From: Haliea sp. E1-2-M8 | GTDB taxonomy: Bacteria; Pseudomonadota; Gammaproteobacteria; Pseudomonadales; Halieaceae | NCBI RefSeq assembly: GCF_030649675.1 | Contig: NZ_JAUTDR010000009.1 | Coordinates: 62,001-126,000, forward strand | Length of the DNA stretch: 64,000 bases | Reading direction: 5' to 3' | In this document: piece by piece, positions 54,673 through 64,000 of the stretch | Position numbering within the stretch: position 1 is the stretch's first letter | Layout: each line of letters begins with the position of its first letter | Program-made: the position numbers and the translations under genes | Notes under the pieces: model-generated | The model's database searches: none | What the model was told of the DNA's origin: nothing | What the model saw: the letters and a program-made list of their open reading frames with translations, nothing else

Positions 54673-56364
54673 ATGGCAAGCACCTATACCAACCCGGAGT
54701 ACCCCTACCGCAGAAGCCCCGACCAGGATGCCACCCAGCCGGTACACCACCAGGTCATTATTGTCGGCGGCGGCCCCGCAGGCCTGGCGGCAGCGATGGA
54801 TCTCGCCCTCCATGGCATCGACTCAGTGGTGCTGGATGACAACAACACGGTTAGCGTCGGCTCCCGTGCCATCTGTATCGCCAAGCGTACGCTGGAAATC
54901 TGCGATCGCTATGGCTGCGCCCAACCAATGATCGACAAGGGCGTGATCTGGAAGCACGGCCGGGTGTACTTCGGTGAAGAACAGATTTACGAGTTCGACC
55001 TGCTCCCCGAGCAACACCACAAGATCCCTGCATTCATCAACCTGCAGCAGTACTACTTCGAGGAGTACATGGTGGACCGCTGCATGGAAATGCCGCAGAT
55101 TGACCTGCGCTGGCTGCACAAGGTGGCCGAGGTTGCCAGCACTGCCAATCGGGCCGAGATTGTGGTGGACACCCAGGATGGCCCCTACCGGCTGAGTTGC
55201 GACTACCTGCTGGTGGCCGACGGCGCCAACAGTCCAATCCGCGACTCCCTGGGCCTGGAGAGCAAGGGGCAGATCTTCGAGGACCGCTTCCTCATCGCCG
55301 ACATCGTCATGCAAGCGGATTTTCCGGCGGAACGCCGGTTCTGGTTTGATGCACCCTTTCACCCCAACCAGTCCACCCTGCTGCACAAGCAGGCGGACAA
55401 CGTCTGGCGCATTGACTTCCAGCTGGGCTGGGATGCGGATCCGGAAGAGGAAAAGAAAATCGACAACATCCGGCCACGGGTCGAAGCCATGTTGGGCGAG
55501 GACCAGCAATGGGAGCTGGAATGGGCCAGTGTCTACACCTTCCGCTGTCGCAAGATGGACTCCTATATTCACCAGCGGGTGATCTTCATGGGCGACGCCG
55601 CCCATCAGGTCTCCCCCTTTGGCGCCCGCGGTGCCAACGGCGCCCTCCAGGGCGTGGAGAACCTGTGCTGGAAACTGGCGGCGGTTCTCGACGGACGCGC
55701 GCCGGCATCGCTGCTGGACACCTACGATACAGAACGCCAGCACGGGGCGCGGGAAAATATCCTGCACTCCACGCGGGCGACCGATTTCATGACCCCGAAG
55801 AATGCGGTGACCCGCCTGTTCCGGGATACCGCACTGGACCTTGCCCGGGACTACCCCTTTGCCCGCAGCCTGGTGAACAGTGGCCGGTTGTCGACACCCT
55901 GCACCTATGATGACACTCCGCTCAGCACACCTGATAGGGCCGAGTTCAGTGAGCGCATGCGCCCGGGCTCGACCTGTCTGGATGCACCGATTGCCGGTCC
56001 TGAAGGCCGGCAGGAGTGGCTGCTGGAACGACTGGGCAACCGCTTCACGCTGCTGCTCTTCGGTGAAGTCGCCGCCGATGCGCGCCAGCAACTGGAAGCG
56101 GCCCTGGCCAGTCTTGATCGGGAGGGCCACCACACTCGTGCGCTGTGGGTTCTTCCCCAGGGTCAGCACGCGGGCAGGGACAATGAGGTGGTGGATACCG
56201 AGGGGGTTTTGGCGCAGCGCTACGACCTGCGACAGGGCGGCGTCTACCTGATACGCCCCGACCAGCATGTCTGCGCACGCTGGCGCACACTGGACCCGGA
56301 TGCCGTGGCACAGGCCGTGCACCGGGCCCTGGGAAAAACCCTGGCAGAGGAGCAGGCGGCATGA
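54673..56364 (+). CDS. FAD-dependent aromatic hydroxylase, probable 3-hydroxyphenylacetate 6-hydroxylase (MhaA-like)
   Basis: A 563-residue class A flavin hydroxylase: IIVGGGPAGLAAAMDLAL (FAD), GSRAICIAKRTLEI, the second FAD motif GDAAHQVSPFGARGANGALQ, and a C-terminal thioredoxin-like domain, as in MhpA/PheA-type enzymes. It overlaps the next small gene by ATGA, and homogentisate dioxygenase follows. In Pseudomonas putida, homogentisate is made from 3-hydroxyphenylacetate by a flavoprotein (MhaA) needing a small coupling protein (MhaB). The gene order here matches that arrangement. The reaction is inferred from context; another meta-hydroxylated aryl acid is possible. Confidence 0.82.
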   Translation: MASTYTNPEYPYRRSPDQDATQPVHHQVIIVGGGPAGLAAAMDLALHGIDSVVLDDNNTVSVGSRAICIAKRTLEICDRYGCAQPMIDKGVIWKHGRVYFGEEQIYEFDLLPEQHHKIPAFINLQQYYFEEYMVDRCMEMPQIDLRWLHKVAEVASTANRAEIVVDTQDGPYRLSCDYLLVADGANSPIRDSLGLESKGQIFEDRFLIADIVMQADFPAERRFWFDAPFHPNQSTLLHKQADNVWRIDFQLGWDADPEEEKKIDNIRPRVEAMLGEDQQWELEWASVYTFRCRKMDSYIHQRVIFMGDAAHQVSPFGARGANGALQGVENLCWKLAAVLDGRAPASLLDTYDTERQHGARENILHSTRATDFMTPKNAVTRLFRDTALDLARDYPFARSLVNSGRLSTPCTYDDTPLSTPDRAEFSERMRPGSTCLDAPIAGPEGRQEWLLERLGNRFTLLLFGEVAADARQQLEAALASLDREGHHTRALWVLPQGQHAGRDNEVVDTEGVLAQRYDLRQGGVYLIRPDQHVCARWRTLDPDAVAQAVHRALGKTLAEEQAA

Positions 56365-56564
56365 GCACACTGATCACCGACAGCAACTTTACCGATGCCG
56401 ACGCGTTCTACGCCGCACTAGCCGATGTCCATCGCGACCGCAGCGATGCCGAGAGCGCGGCGATCAATGCCCGGCTGATTCTGTTACTGGCGAATCAGGT
56501 TGGCAACCAACAGATCCTGGAACAGGCGCTGGCGATCGCCGGCCAGGTCCATATTAAAGAGTGA
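56361..56564 (+). CDS. Small DUF2783-like protein, likely coupling partner of the hydroxylase (MhaB-like)
   Basis: A 67-residue, mostly helical acidic protein (DADAFYAALADVHRDRSDAE, then ARLILLLANQVGN). The pattern fits the DUF2783 family, which I associate with genes next to flavin hydroxylases. ATG shared with the hydroxylase stop (ATGA), 6 bases before hmgA. MhaB of P. putida is a small coupling protein in the same position. A second, distant relative accompanies the second hydroxylase at 57.9 kb. Confidence 0.75.
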   Translation: MSTLITDSNFTDADAFYAALADVHRDRSDAESAAINARLILLLANQVGNQQILEQALAIAGQVHIKE

Positions 56565-56570
56565 TGCCCC

Positions 56571-57881
56571 ATGACAGCGAAAGCACAAACTACCGAACTT
56601 AGCTATCTCACCGGTTTTGGCAACGAGCACGAAACCGAGGCTCTCGAAGGCGCCCTGCCCATCGGGCGGTTCAGTCCACAGCGAGTCAACCACGGATTGT
56701 ATGCGGAGCAGTTCAGCAGCACCGCGTTCACTGCACCCCGCGCGGCCAATCGCCGCACCTGGCTCTACCGCATACGCCCCTCCGTGCTACAGGGTGACTA
56801 CGAACCCTGCACCAACAGCGGCCGGGGAATCCACACGGGGCCGCTGGCGGGACCGACACCGCCGAACATGCTGCGCTGGGACCCGCTCCCCCTGCCCGGT
56901 GCCGGCGTCGATCTGCTGGACGGACTGACCACCATTGCCACCTGCGGCGATGCGCTGGCCCAGACCGGCCTTGGCATTCACCTGTACGCGGCCAGCGAGT
57001 CCATGCAGCAGCGCTATTTCTACTCGGCGGATGGCGAGTGGTTGTTCATCCCGGAGCAGGGAGAACTGCTGCTGCGAACCGAGTGCGGGCGCCTGCACCT
57101 CAAGCCCGGTGACATCGCCGTGGTGCCACGGGGGATGAAGTTCGCGGTCGATCTTCCGGCCGGCCCGGTCAGGGGCTATGTCTGTGAAAATTACGGCGCT
57201 CCCCTCACCCTGCCCGAGCGCGGCCCGGTCGGTGCCAACGGTTTCGCCAACGACCGCGATTTCCAGTATCCGGTAGCGGCCTACGAGGACATTGAGGGCG
57301 AGTTCGAACTGCTGTGCAAGTTCGGCGGCCACTTGTACCGCGCCGCCCTCGGCCACTCGCCACTGGACGTGGTGGCCTGGACCGGCAACTCGGCACCCTA
57401 CAAATACCAGCTGTCGCGGTTCAACGTCATGGGCTCGGTGAGCTACGATCATCCCGACCCCAGTATTTACACGGTCCTGACTTCGCCCTCGGACACGGCC
57501 GGCGTGGCCAATCTCGACTTCGTGATTTTTCCCCCGCGCTGGATGGTGGCGGAAAACACCTTCCGTCCGCCCTGGTTCCACCGCAACATCATGAGCGAGT
57601 ACATGGGGCTTATTGAAGGTGTTTACGATGCCAAGGAGGAAGGTTTCGTGCCGGGTGGCAGCAGCCTGCACAACTGCATGTCGCCGCATGGTCCGGAAGC
57701 CGCGGTGTTCGAAAAGGCGAGCTCGGCGGAGCTGGTACCGGACCGTTACCAGAATACCCTCGCCTTCATGCTGGAGTCCCGCTACCTGTTCCAGCCCACG
57801 CCCTGGGCGCTGGAGACGGAACTGCGGCAGCGGGACTACGCCCGTTGCTGGGACGGACTGCGCAAAGAGTTCAAGGCCTGA
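56571..57881 (+). CDS. hmgA: Homogentisate 1,2-dioxygenase
   Basis: A 436-residue cupin dioxygenase that opens homogentisate to maleylacetoacetate. It starts with the typical [19 protein letters not shown]. The iron site region [17 protein letters not shown] (His and Glu ligands) and the later SPHGPEA (His) are intact. Length matches the family (~430-440). Maleylacetoacetate isomerase and fumarylacetoacetase are not in the window and must lie elsewhere. Its last 11 bases overlap the end of the convergent small gene. Confidence 0.96.
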   Translation: MTAKAQTTELSYLTGFGNEHETEALEGALPIGRFSPQRVNHGLYAEQFSSTAFTAPRAANRRTWLYRIRPSVLQGDYEPCTNSGRGIHTGPLAGPTPPNMLRWDPLPLPGAGVDLLDGLTTIATCGDALAQTGLGIHLYAASESMQQRYFYSADGEWLFIPEQGELLLRTECGRLHLKPGDIAVVPRGMKFAVDLPAGPVRGYVCENYGAPLTLPERGPVGANGFANDRDFQYPVAAYEDIEGEFELLCKFGGHLYRAALGHSPLDVVAWTGNSAPYKYQLSRFNVMGSVSYDHPDPSIYTVLTSPSDTAGVANLDFVIFPPRWMVAENTFRPPWFHRNIMSEYMGLIEGVYDAKEEGFVPGGSSLHNCMSPHGPEAAVFEKASSAELVPDRYQNTLAFMLESRYLFQPTPWALETELRQRDYARCWDGLRKEFKA

Positions 57882-58053
57882 GCGCGGTGGCAACTGCCTC
57901 CCGGATGCGGTCGACATCCGGGATCTGCTGCGCCAGCAGCATTGCCAGTTTCGCCAGGAACAGGGCCTCCTGTTCCGGTCCGGCCTCATCGATGGCCTCC
58001 GCCAGCAGATCGTAGACCTGTTCCAGTTCGGCGAATTCAAGCGTCTCTTTCAT
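57871..58053 (-). CDS. Small helical protein, DUF2783-like partner of the second hydroxylase
   Basis: A 60-residue acidic, helical protein ([18 protein letters not shown], then [13 protein letters not shown]). Its start lies 17 bases inside the 3' end of the second hydroxylase, and its stop overlaps hmgA tail to tail. It shares size, position and the LL-A-x-Q-type motif with the small protein at 56.4 kb. Chosen start is ATG at 58053; longer frames merely shadow the hydroxylase. Confidence 0.7.
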   Translation of the reverse strand: MKETLEFAELEQVYDLLAEAIDEAGPEQEALFLAKLAMLLAQQIPDVDRIREAVATALRP

Positions 58054-59749
58054 GCGGGTCTCCCAGCGCGCGGTGCAGGGCAGCGGTAACGGTGCTCTCC
58101 TCCAGGTGCCGCCAGCGCCCGGCAATATGGCGGTCGGGTCGCACCAGGTAAAGGGTACCCGGCCCGGCGCCATAGCAGTCGGCGAGGTGGCGGCCGGGGT
58201 CCGCAATGGATTCGTCGCCCGCAATGGGATCAGAGCCCGCCTCTCCCACCACCAGCACTCGCAGGCGGGGATCAACCTTGCGCAGAGTGGGCAGCAGGTT
58301 AGCGGCCGCGGCGTCGAGGTCGGCGTTGCCGGCGAAGTAAAGCAGCGTGAAGCCCGGCCCGATGTAGTCCAGCAGGAAATCACGTTCGCCCAGGCGGGTG
58401 TTCTGCAGGGGCGCTCCGGGTGGCGGGCCGGCCGGGAACACCTCCCCCTGACTTGCGGTGCTGGTCAGCGGACTGTCGTCGTAAATCCAGGGTTGTACCT
58501 GCCGCGGATCGGCAAATGGCCGCACGAACTTCTCGCTCAACGCCAACTCCAACACCGCCTTGCGCATGAGGCTGTAGCCCCGCGTGGGAGGCGTCATGAA
58601 CCGTGAGCTTTTGCCGGCATTACGGAATACATCCAGGGTGGCGCCCCGCCGTTCGGGAGTAAAACTGTCCAACAGACCCTCGGCAGCCCCGTGTTGCAGG
58701 GTGTAGGCGAGTTTCCAGGCGGCATTGGCGGCATCGGCAATGCCATTGTTGAGCCCGCGAACACCGAAAATTGGCACGATATGGCCCGAATCTCCGATGA
58801 ACAGGACCCGGCCATGGCGGTAGTCGTCCAGGCACAGGGTGTTGGCAGTGTAGATACTCCACCACTCCAGCTCCCAGTCGCCCCGGTGACCAATCATGGC
58901 GAGAATCGCCGCCACCCTGTCACGCACGGTATTTTCGGCTACCGCCTCTTCCGGATCCGCGCCCGCAGGCAGCTGCCAGTCCACCCGCCAGATATTGTCC
59001 GGCTGGCGGTGAATGAGAATGGTGGCCTCGGGGTTGGCGGACGACTCGAAAAAGGAGCGGCGCTCGGTGGGAAAATCGTGCTCCATGCGAATATCGGCGA
59101 TCACGTAGTTGCCCGGCAGGTTGCGGCCATTGAGGCGCAGGCCCAGCAGATTGCGCACCTCACTGCGGGCACCGTCCGCAGCGAGCAGGTATTGCCCGCG
59201 CAACGGGTAGTTACCCTGCGGCGTGGCTATACCGAGCTCGACACCCGCTTCATCCTGCGTGACGGCCGTCACCTCTGACAGCCAGCGGATATCAATCAGC
59301 CCGGGACAGTCCGCGGCGGCATCGATGAGGTACTGTTCGATGTACTGTTGCTGGAGGTTGTACATCGGCAAGAAGCGCTCGTCCGCCGAATGCGGCATGG
59401 AAAACTGATAGATAAGCTGGTCGCGGAAATAGCAGCGGCCGCTGGTCCAGCCCAGGCCCTTGGCCTCGAAACGCGCGACCACACCGAGCTGCTGCAGGGT
59501 CTCGAAACTGTAGCGGGAAATGCAGATTGCCCTGCTGCCGTCATTGACGGTGTTTTTCCTGTCCACCACGACCGAAGCCACCCCCAGTTGTGCCAGCGCC
59601 AGGGCGGCGGTCAAACCAACGGGGCCGGCCCCGGCAATGATCACCGGGTGCCGGGGGCTGGCACCGCCGAGTTCCGCAGGCGCGCGGAAGGGATACTCGG
59701 GATAATCAAAATACAGCGATTCCAGCTCGCCCCGGCCGGCAGGTCTCAT
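58037..59749 (-). CDS. FAD-dependent aromatic hydroxylase, second copy
   Basis: A 570-residue flavin hydroxylase related to the one at 54.7 kb: VIIAGAGPVGLTAALALAQ, GSRAICISRYSFE, FIGDSGHIVPIFGVRGLNN, and a C-terminal thioredoxin-like domain. In the second FAD motif GDAAH is GDSGH, and FGARG is FGVRG, so it has diverged. It is the fifth gene of the minus-strand operon that starts with a TonB receptor. It probably hydroxylates a different aryl acid feeding the same homogentisate pool; the substrate is unknown. Confidence 0.85.
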   Translation of the reverse strand: MRPAGRGELESLYFDYPEYPFRAPAELGGASPRHPVIIAGAGPVGLTAALALAQLGVASVVVDRKNTVNDGSRAICISRYSFETLQQLGVVARFEAKGLGWTSGRCYFRDQLIYQFSMPHSADERFLPMYNLQQQYIEQYLIDAAADCPGLIDIRWLSEVTAVTQDEAGVELGIATPQGNYPLRGQYLLAADGARSEVRNLLGLRLNGRNLPGNYVIADIRMEHDFPTERRSFFESSANPEATILIHRQPDNIWRVDWQLPAGADPEEAVAENTVRDRVAAILAMIGHRGDWELEWWSIYTANTLCLDDYRHGRVLFIGDSGHIVPIFGVRGLNNGIADAANAAWKLAYTLQHGAAEGLLDSFTPERRGATLDVFRNAGKSSRFMTPPTRGYSLMRKAVLELALSEKFVRPFADPRQVQPWIYDDSPLTSTASQGEVFPAGPPPGAPLQNTRLGERDFLLDYIGPGFTLLYFAGNADLDAAAANLLPTLRKVDPRLRVLVVGEAGSDPIAGDESIADPGRHLADCYGAGPGTLYLVRPDRHIAGRWRHLEESTVTAALHRALGDPHERDA

Positions 59750-59767
59750 GACAACGGTTACACCCGG

Positions 59768-60139
59768 TTACAGTGATTCAAACAACTTGGCCACAATATG
59801 CCACTGGCCATCGATCTCGAGCAACTGGAAGTGGTTCACGAAATCCATCCCCAGATACCCTGTCTCCCGCAATACTGCGGTGGCAATGCGGCCATCCATG
59901 TGGACAGTATCAATGCGTGCATCGTAGCGCAAACCCGAGGCAACCGGTGCCGGATTAGCGCCTACCGCAGTGAAAAAAGGCTCCGGGCTGCCGGTAACGA
60001 GTTCACCCGCCAGGTAGCCGCTCATTATGGCCGAGGGATGGAACAGCGCACGCAGTGCCAATACGTCGCCCCGGCCGCAGGCATCCACGTAGGACTGGAT
60101 CACCACCTGCACCGCCGCCAGATGCTCTGAACGCGCCAT
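59768..60139 (-). CDS. NTF2-like (putative lumazine-binding type) small protein
   Basis: A 123-residue protein (VIQSYVDACGRGDVLALRALF, then HPSAIMSGYLAGELV) with the cone-like NTF2/SnoaL fold; the FHP-x-A and trailing GQWHIVAKLF fit the PF12893 group. ATG at 60139, in the gap after the HDAC-like gene. Family members bind small hydrophobic compounds or act as isomerases; function here unknown. Confidence 0.75.
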   Translation of the reverse strand: MARSEHLAAVQVVIQSYVDACGRGDVLALRALFHPSAIMSGYLAGELVTGSPEPFFTAVGANPAPVASGLRYDARIDTVHMDGRIATAVLRETGYLGMDFVNHFQLLEIDGQWHIVAKLFESL

Positions 60140-60164
60140 CAGCGTGGCCCTCCCGATATAGCCC

Positions 60165-61289
60165 TCACGAGCGGCACGGCAGCGTGTGCAGCAGGGCCTC
60201 CGCCAGGGCGATGGCCTCGGCCTGATGCGGCTGCAGGTCCTGCCCACCGAGCGCCCCATGCATCTCCAGGAAAGGATCGACGGTACCGGTTACGGCGCCA
60301 CTCAGCTCCTCCATGACCGCAAGCCCGAAGAAGGGCACGGTCCAGGTGTTGTAGCCGCCCTCGTGACACATCAGCAGGCGGCCGCCGCAGTGACGCTCGG
60401 CAGCCTGACGCAATTTGCGGGCAAGACTGCGGTAGCCATCGCTGTGCATCTGCATGCGTCCGAGCGGATCGTAGGCACCGGCATCGAACCCCGAGGGCAC
60501 GATGATCAGCTGCGGCTGGAAGCGGTCGAGCGCGGGGATCACCACCCGATCCCAGGCCTCCTCATAGGCACCCACGCCGGATCCGGGAGGCAGCGGCACA
60601 TTGATGTTAAAACCGGCGCCTGCACCTTCACCATTCTCGTGCCGGTAGCCGGAATCGGGCGGAAAGCAGTTGTCCTGATGCACGGAAATGGTCAGCGCCC
60701 GCGGGTCATCGTAGAACGCGCTCTGGGTACCATTGCCGTGATGCACATCCCAGTCGACAAAGGCGATACGCTCGAGCCCGAAATGCTCAAAGGCATGCAA
60801 GCCGGCGATCGCCGCATTACCGAACAGGCAGAAGCCCATACCCATATCCGCCAGGGCATGGTGACCCGGAGGCCGCACCAGGGCATAGGCATTATCGACC
60901 TCCCCCGCCATCAGCGCCTCCAGCGCCGCGAGTACCCCGCCCGCCGACAGCATGGCAATCTCATAGCTGCCCCGCCCCAGAGGAGTGAAGGGGCCTGCGT
61001 CGCCACCTACACCCGCGCTCAACGTCCTGACTTTTTCCAGGTGCTCACGGGTATGAAAGCGAAGGATTTCCTCCTCCGTGGCCTCCCTTGGCACAATGAC
61101 GTGGAGCTGTGGGGTCAGGCCCGCCACTTCCAGCAGGTTGCGGAAGCGGCGTTTGGTTTCCGGATTTTCCGCATGCGTGTCTGGCTGCACCGGATTGCCA
61201 TAGGGCATCGGCCCGGCGTAATTGCCGGTGTTGTGCCACATGTAAAGCTCGTGGGCGACAAAGCCCGTCTTGCGCGTAGCGGCCTGCAT
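60165..61289 (-). CDS. Class II HDAC-like / acetylpolyamine amidohydrolase-type zinc hydrolase
   Basis: A 374-residue arginase/deacetylase-fold protein. RPPGHHALADMGMGFC has the tandem His charge relay, DWDVHHGNGTQSAFYDDP the Zn Asp/His, PSGFDAGAYDPLGRM the second Zn Asp, and CHEGGYN the C-terminal motif. Bacterial members deacylate polyamines and other N-acyl amines. It lies 4 bases after the amidase, so two different amide-cleaving enzymes are made together. Confidence 0.9.
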   Translation of the reverse strand: MQAATRKTGFVAHELYMWHNTGNYAGPMPYGNPVQPDTHAENPETKRRFRNLLEVAGLTPQLHVIVPREATEEEILRFHTREHLEKVRTLSAGVGGDAGPFTPLGRGSYEIAMLSAGGVLAALEALMAGEVDNAYALVRPPGHHALADMGMGFCLFGNAAIAGLHAFEHFGLERIAFVDWDVHHGNGTQSAFYDDPRALTISVHQDNCFPPDSGYRHENGEGAGAGFNINVPLPPGSGVGAYEEAWDRVVIPALDRFQPQLIIVPSGFDAGAYDPLGRMQMHSDGYRSLARKLRQAAERHCGGRLLMCHEGGYNTWTVPFFGLAVMEELSGAVTGTVDPFLEMHGALGGQDLQPHQAEAIALAEALLHTLPCRS

Positions 61290-61293
61290 GCCG

Positions 61294-62736
61294 TTACCTC
61301 CGTGTTTGGGATTTGAATTGGTCCGCGATCAGCGGCCAGGGCTGCGCCTGTTCCAGGCTTGCGGCCAGGGCCAGCAGCAGGTCTTCACGACCCTGGCTGG
61401 CGGCAAACTGAATACCGAACGGCAGCCCACTTTCGCTGCGTCCCAGGGGCAGGGAAATGGCCGGTTGCCCGGTGACGTTGAACACGGCGGTAAACGGGGC
61501 GTCGCGAAAGACCTGATCGGTCCAGCTGCGGGCTGTGTAATTGCCGCCGGCAGATGCATGCTCACCCACAGGCCAGGGCAACTGGGCCACCGTTGGTGTC
61601 ACCAGAATATCGTGGCGGGTAAAAAAGTGACCGAAGTCGCGACTGACCAGATTGAAATAGTCCTCCACGTGCAGCAGATCCACTGCCGACAGGTGCATGC
61701 CGTGTTCGTAAATTGCCAGCGTTGCCTGCTCCAGACTGTTGCTATTGACCTCGCGCCCGGTGGCGGCGCAGATGTCCATCACCCAGTGGGCGATATGGGC
61801 AGACCAGAGATCCGTGTTGGCCTGGGCAAAACGGCCTCCATCAAGTGCCGGCGCGCCTTCCTGCACCTGGTGCCCCATGCCTGCCAGCAGACTTGCGGTA
61901 GCCTCGAGCGCAGCGCGAATGGTGGGATCCACCGGCACACCCGACCAGGGCTCGGTGCTAAAAGCAATGCGCAGGCCGCCAGGCAGCTTTAGGGGCTCTG
62001 TATAGGGTCGATCCGGTGGCGCGATAACATAGGGGTCACCGATGCCCGGGCCCTGCACCGCGTCCAGCATGGCCGCGCAGTCGCGCACTGTGCGCGTTAA
62101 CACGAATTCGATACCCAGACCGCCGAGCCCGTCAGCGGCGCCCGGACCGATGGGAACCCGTCCGCGACCCGGCTTGAGCCCCACCAGTCCGCAACAGGAG
62201 GCGGGAATGCGGATCGAGCCGCCACCATCATTGGCATGGGCCACCGGCACGATGCCCGCGGCCACCGCCGCGGCGCTGCCACCGCTGGAACCACCGGGAC
62301 TGCGCGACACATCCCAGGGGTTGCGGGTCGCGCCAAAGGCAACAGTCTCGGTTGCACAGTTGTACCCCATCTCCGGAACCGCGGTCCGCCCCAGGGTCAC
62401 AAGCCCTGCCTGCCGAAAGCGGGCCATCAGATCGGAGTCAGCAGGCGCAACCAGGCCCCGAGCAAGCCGGGAGCCCATCTCCGAGCACCGGCCCTGGGCC
62501 TGCAATACCAGATCCTTGATCAGAAATGGTACCCCGGCAAAGGTCGCTCCCGGCGGTATCGCCGCCAGATCGGCATCGATGTCGTCGAAAACCTCTACCA
62601 GGGCATTGATCCGGGGATTCCAATCTTCCGCCAGGGCGAGCGCACAGTCCGCGAGCTCCGTCGCAGTGACTTCGCGGCTACGGACCAGCTCCGCGAGCCC
62701 CAAAGCGTCGTACTGCAGGTACTCCGTTACATCCAT
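61294..62736 (-). CDS. Amidase (amidase signature family)
   Basis: A 480-residue amidase with the Ser-cisSer-Lys triad: the Lys in [12 protein letters not shown] and the Gly/Ser-rich signature [18 protein letters not shown]. It hydrolyses amides to acid and ammonia or amine. ATG at 62736, 11 bases after the TonB receptor stop. With the receptor and HDAC-like gene, it suggests uptake and deamidation of an aryl amide or N-acyl compound before ring hydroxylation. Confidence 0.9.
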   Translation of the reverse strand: MDVTEYLQYDALGLAELVRSREVTATELADCALALAEDWNPRINALVEVFDDIDADLAAIPPGATFAGVPFLIKDLVLQAQGRCSEMGSRLARGLVAPADSDLMARFRQAGLVTLGRTAVPEMGYNCATETVAFGATRNPWDVSRSPGGSSGGSAAAVAAGIVPVAHANDGGGSIRIPASCCGLVGLKPGRGRVPIGPGAADGLGGLGIEFVLTRTVRDCAAMLDAVQGPGIGDPYVIAPPDRPYTEPLKLPGGLRIAFSTEPWSGVPVDPTIRAALEATASLLAGMGHQVQEGAPALDGGRFAQANTDLWSAHIAHWVMDICAATGREVNSNSLEQATLAIYEHGMHLSAVDLLHVEDYFNLVSRDFGHFFTRHDILVTPTVAQLPWPVGEHASAGGNYTARSWTDQVFRDAPFTAVFNVTGQPAISLPLGRSESGLPFGIQFAASQGREDLLLALAASLEQAQPWPLIADQFKSQTRR

Positions 62737-62747
62737 GCGCCTGCGTC

Positions 62748-64000
62748 CTATTGCCCGAAGTTGTAGTTCAGCGTTATCCCGACGGTTCGGGGCATGCCAT
62801 AGCTACGCACAAAGGGACCATTGCCACCCGTGTAGGCGGCGGGATAATAGTCCTCGTCGGTGAGATTTCGCGTCCACACCAGGGCCCGCCACTGGCCATC
62901 GGCAGAGCCAACGCCGAGCCGGGCGTTGAACAGGGTGTAGTCTTCGGTCGCATCCTCCGGGGATACGCCACCGGTGGTGTCATCGGTAAAGCTGACATCG
63001 CCGGCCACTTCCAGCACCAGGCCGTTGGCCAGGGGCCATTCGTAGCTGACCAGGCCAGCGTAGGACCACTCCGGCGCCTGTGCCAGCTCAATACCCGAGA
63101 CATCGCGCCGCACCGTCACCGGCCAGCTGCTCTGTACCGGGTCTACCGCGTTCCATTTGGTGACCTCGGTATCCAGCCAGGCAACGCCCAGGTTGACGTT
63201 GAGGCCGGTCACCGGTTGCCACTTGAGATCAACTTCGGCGCCGGTGATTTCAGACTCGGGCACATTGGTCAGGCCGGAGATGTTGCCGACAAAAGTTACG
63301 GCCGTGTCCTGCTCCTGCTTGTCTTCGTAGTCGTAGAAGAAGGTGGCGGCATTGAGCTGCATCCGGCCCTCCAACAATGTGGCCTTCATCCCCACTTCAT
63401 AGGAGGTGAGCTTCTCCTCGTCGTAGGGGGTCAGCTGCTGGGTGGTATTGGAGTTGGCACCGTTGAAGCCGCCGGACTTGAAGCCCACCGAGACCATGCC
63501 GTACATCAGGAGGTCATCGTTGAGCGAGTAATCGAGGCCCACCTTGCCCATCCAGCGATCGGTACTGATGGAGTCTTCATAGACCTGAAACGCATCGTTT
63601 ACCCGGGGCGTGCCGATAACTGCAAAAATGTAATCGGGCGAGGTCGGGTCATCATTGATGGTGCCGCAGTCTCCCGGGCCGAGGTTGGCACCGAAGTTTG
63701 CGTTGAGGAAATTGCCCAGGCTGCCGTCCTCGGCGACGAAAGTACAGCCAGCCCAATCCCTGTCTTCCTCGGTGTAGCGCGCCCCCAACGTCAACCGCCA
63801 GGCGTCGGTAAACTGCCACTCCACATGACCAAATACAGCGGCGGATTCAGTTTCCTGACTGTACTTGGTATCCAGCTCCAAAATCGGGGTCGCCGCAAAC
63901 AGGTCTACACCCCAGGGAATGGAGCCAAATCCGAATACCGAGTCGGACATGAAGTAATGGTAGTACTCGTCCATCTCATCCTTGGCATAGTAAAGCCCCC
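62748..64000 (-). CDS. TonB-dependent receptor, C-terminal part (gene cut by window end)
   Basis: About 417 barrel residues are visible; the frame is open to the last base, so the plug and signal peptide are outside the window. TonB-receptor barrel signatures: [45 protein letters not shown], and a terminal TLNYNFGQ. It heads the amidase/HDAC/hydroxylase operon, so it probably imports that operon's substrate. Confidence 0.92.
   Translation of the reverse strand, partial: GLYYAKDEMDEYYHYFMSDSVFGFGSIPWGVDLFAATPILELDTKYSQETESAAVFGHVEWQFTDAWRLTLGARYTEEDRDWAGCTFVAEDGSLGNFLNANFGANLGPGDCGTINDDPTSPDYIFAVIGTPRVNDAFQVYEDSISTDRWMGKVGLDYSLNDDLLMYGMVSVGFKSGGFNGANSNTTQQLTPYDEEKLTSYEVGMKATLLEGRMQLNAATFFYDYEDKQEQDTAVTFVGNISGLTNVPESEITGAEVDLKWQPVTGLNVNLGVAWLDTEVTKWNAVDPVQSSWPVTVRRDVSGIELAQAPEWSYAGLVSYEWPLANGLVLEVAGDVSFTDDTTGGVSPEDATEDYTLFNARLGVGSADGQWRALVWTRNLTDEDYYPAAYTGGNGPFVRSYGMPRTVGITLNYNFGQ

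Overview
The window is about 64 kb of GC-rich, gene-dense DNA given over almost entirely to aromatic-compound catabolism. No rRNA, tRNA, phage, transposase or CRISPR array was seen. Long plug-type TonB-dependent receptors, a secreted sulfatase, two PQQ dehydrogenases, and complete paa and homogentisate genes suggest a heterotrophic, probably marine or plant-associated gammaproteobacterium (Halieaceae/Spongiibacteraceae-like). The taxonomic call is inference; no marker gene is present.

Region 1 (1-15.0 kb) is a mixed substrate-acquisition block: the tail of an MFS transporter, a double MarR-domain regulator, an arylsulfatase, a TonB-dependent receptor, a DUF1214-like protein, an SDR, a DUF3604 protein, then on the other strand an SRPBCC protein and a D-aminoacylase-like amidohydrolase, and a PQQ dehydrogenase lipoprotein.

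Region 2 (15.0-27.9 kb) is a phenylacetyl-CoA pathway: a minus-strand run paaZ-G-I-J-A-B-C-D-E, a divergent fused enoyl-CoA hydratase/3-hydroxyacyl-CoA dehydrogenase that probably replaces PaaF and PaaH, the ligase paaK and the repressor paaX. A REP-like repeat cluster follows.

Region 3 (28.1-47.4 kb) is the most interesting part. Read together, the genes describe a route by which an indole ring such as that of indole-3-acetate is oxygenated (Rieske alpha/beta), activated with CoA (AMP ligase), cleaved by a Cys-less thiolase/DUF35 pair acting as a retro-aldolase to isatin plus acetyl-CoA, hydrolysed by an isatin-hydrolase-type cyclase, and oxidatively decarboxylated by an IorAB-type enzyme to anthraniloyl-CoA. 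A 2-aminobenzoyl-CoA monooxygenase/reductase-type fusion protein and beta-oxidation-like enzymes would then degrade the ring. A MarR regulator and four palindromes sharing a TTTWAG-N2-TWAAA-like core tie the divergent operons together.

Region 4 (47.5-53.5 kb) holds a quinohemoprotein dehydrogenase, a 450-bp mosaic of broken gene ends including a 173-bp near-perfect copy of part of the neighbouring P450 gene, a cardiolipin synthase-like gene lying between the two P450 copies, and a P450-MarR-metallohydrolase operon.

Region 5 (54.7-64 kb) carries a flavin hydroxylase/small partner/homogentisate dioxygenase operon. It converges on a second operon (TonB receptor, amidase, HDAC-like amidohydrolase, NTF2-like protein, second flavin hydroxylase, second small partner) that runs off the right end.
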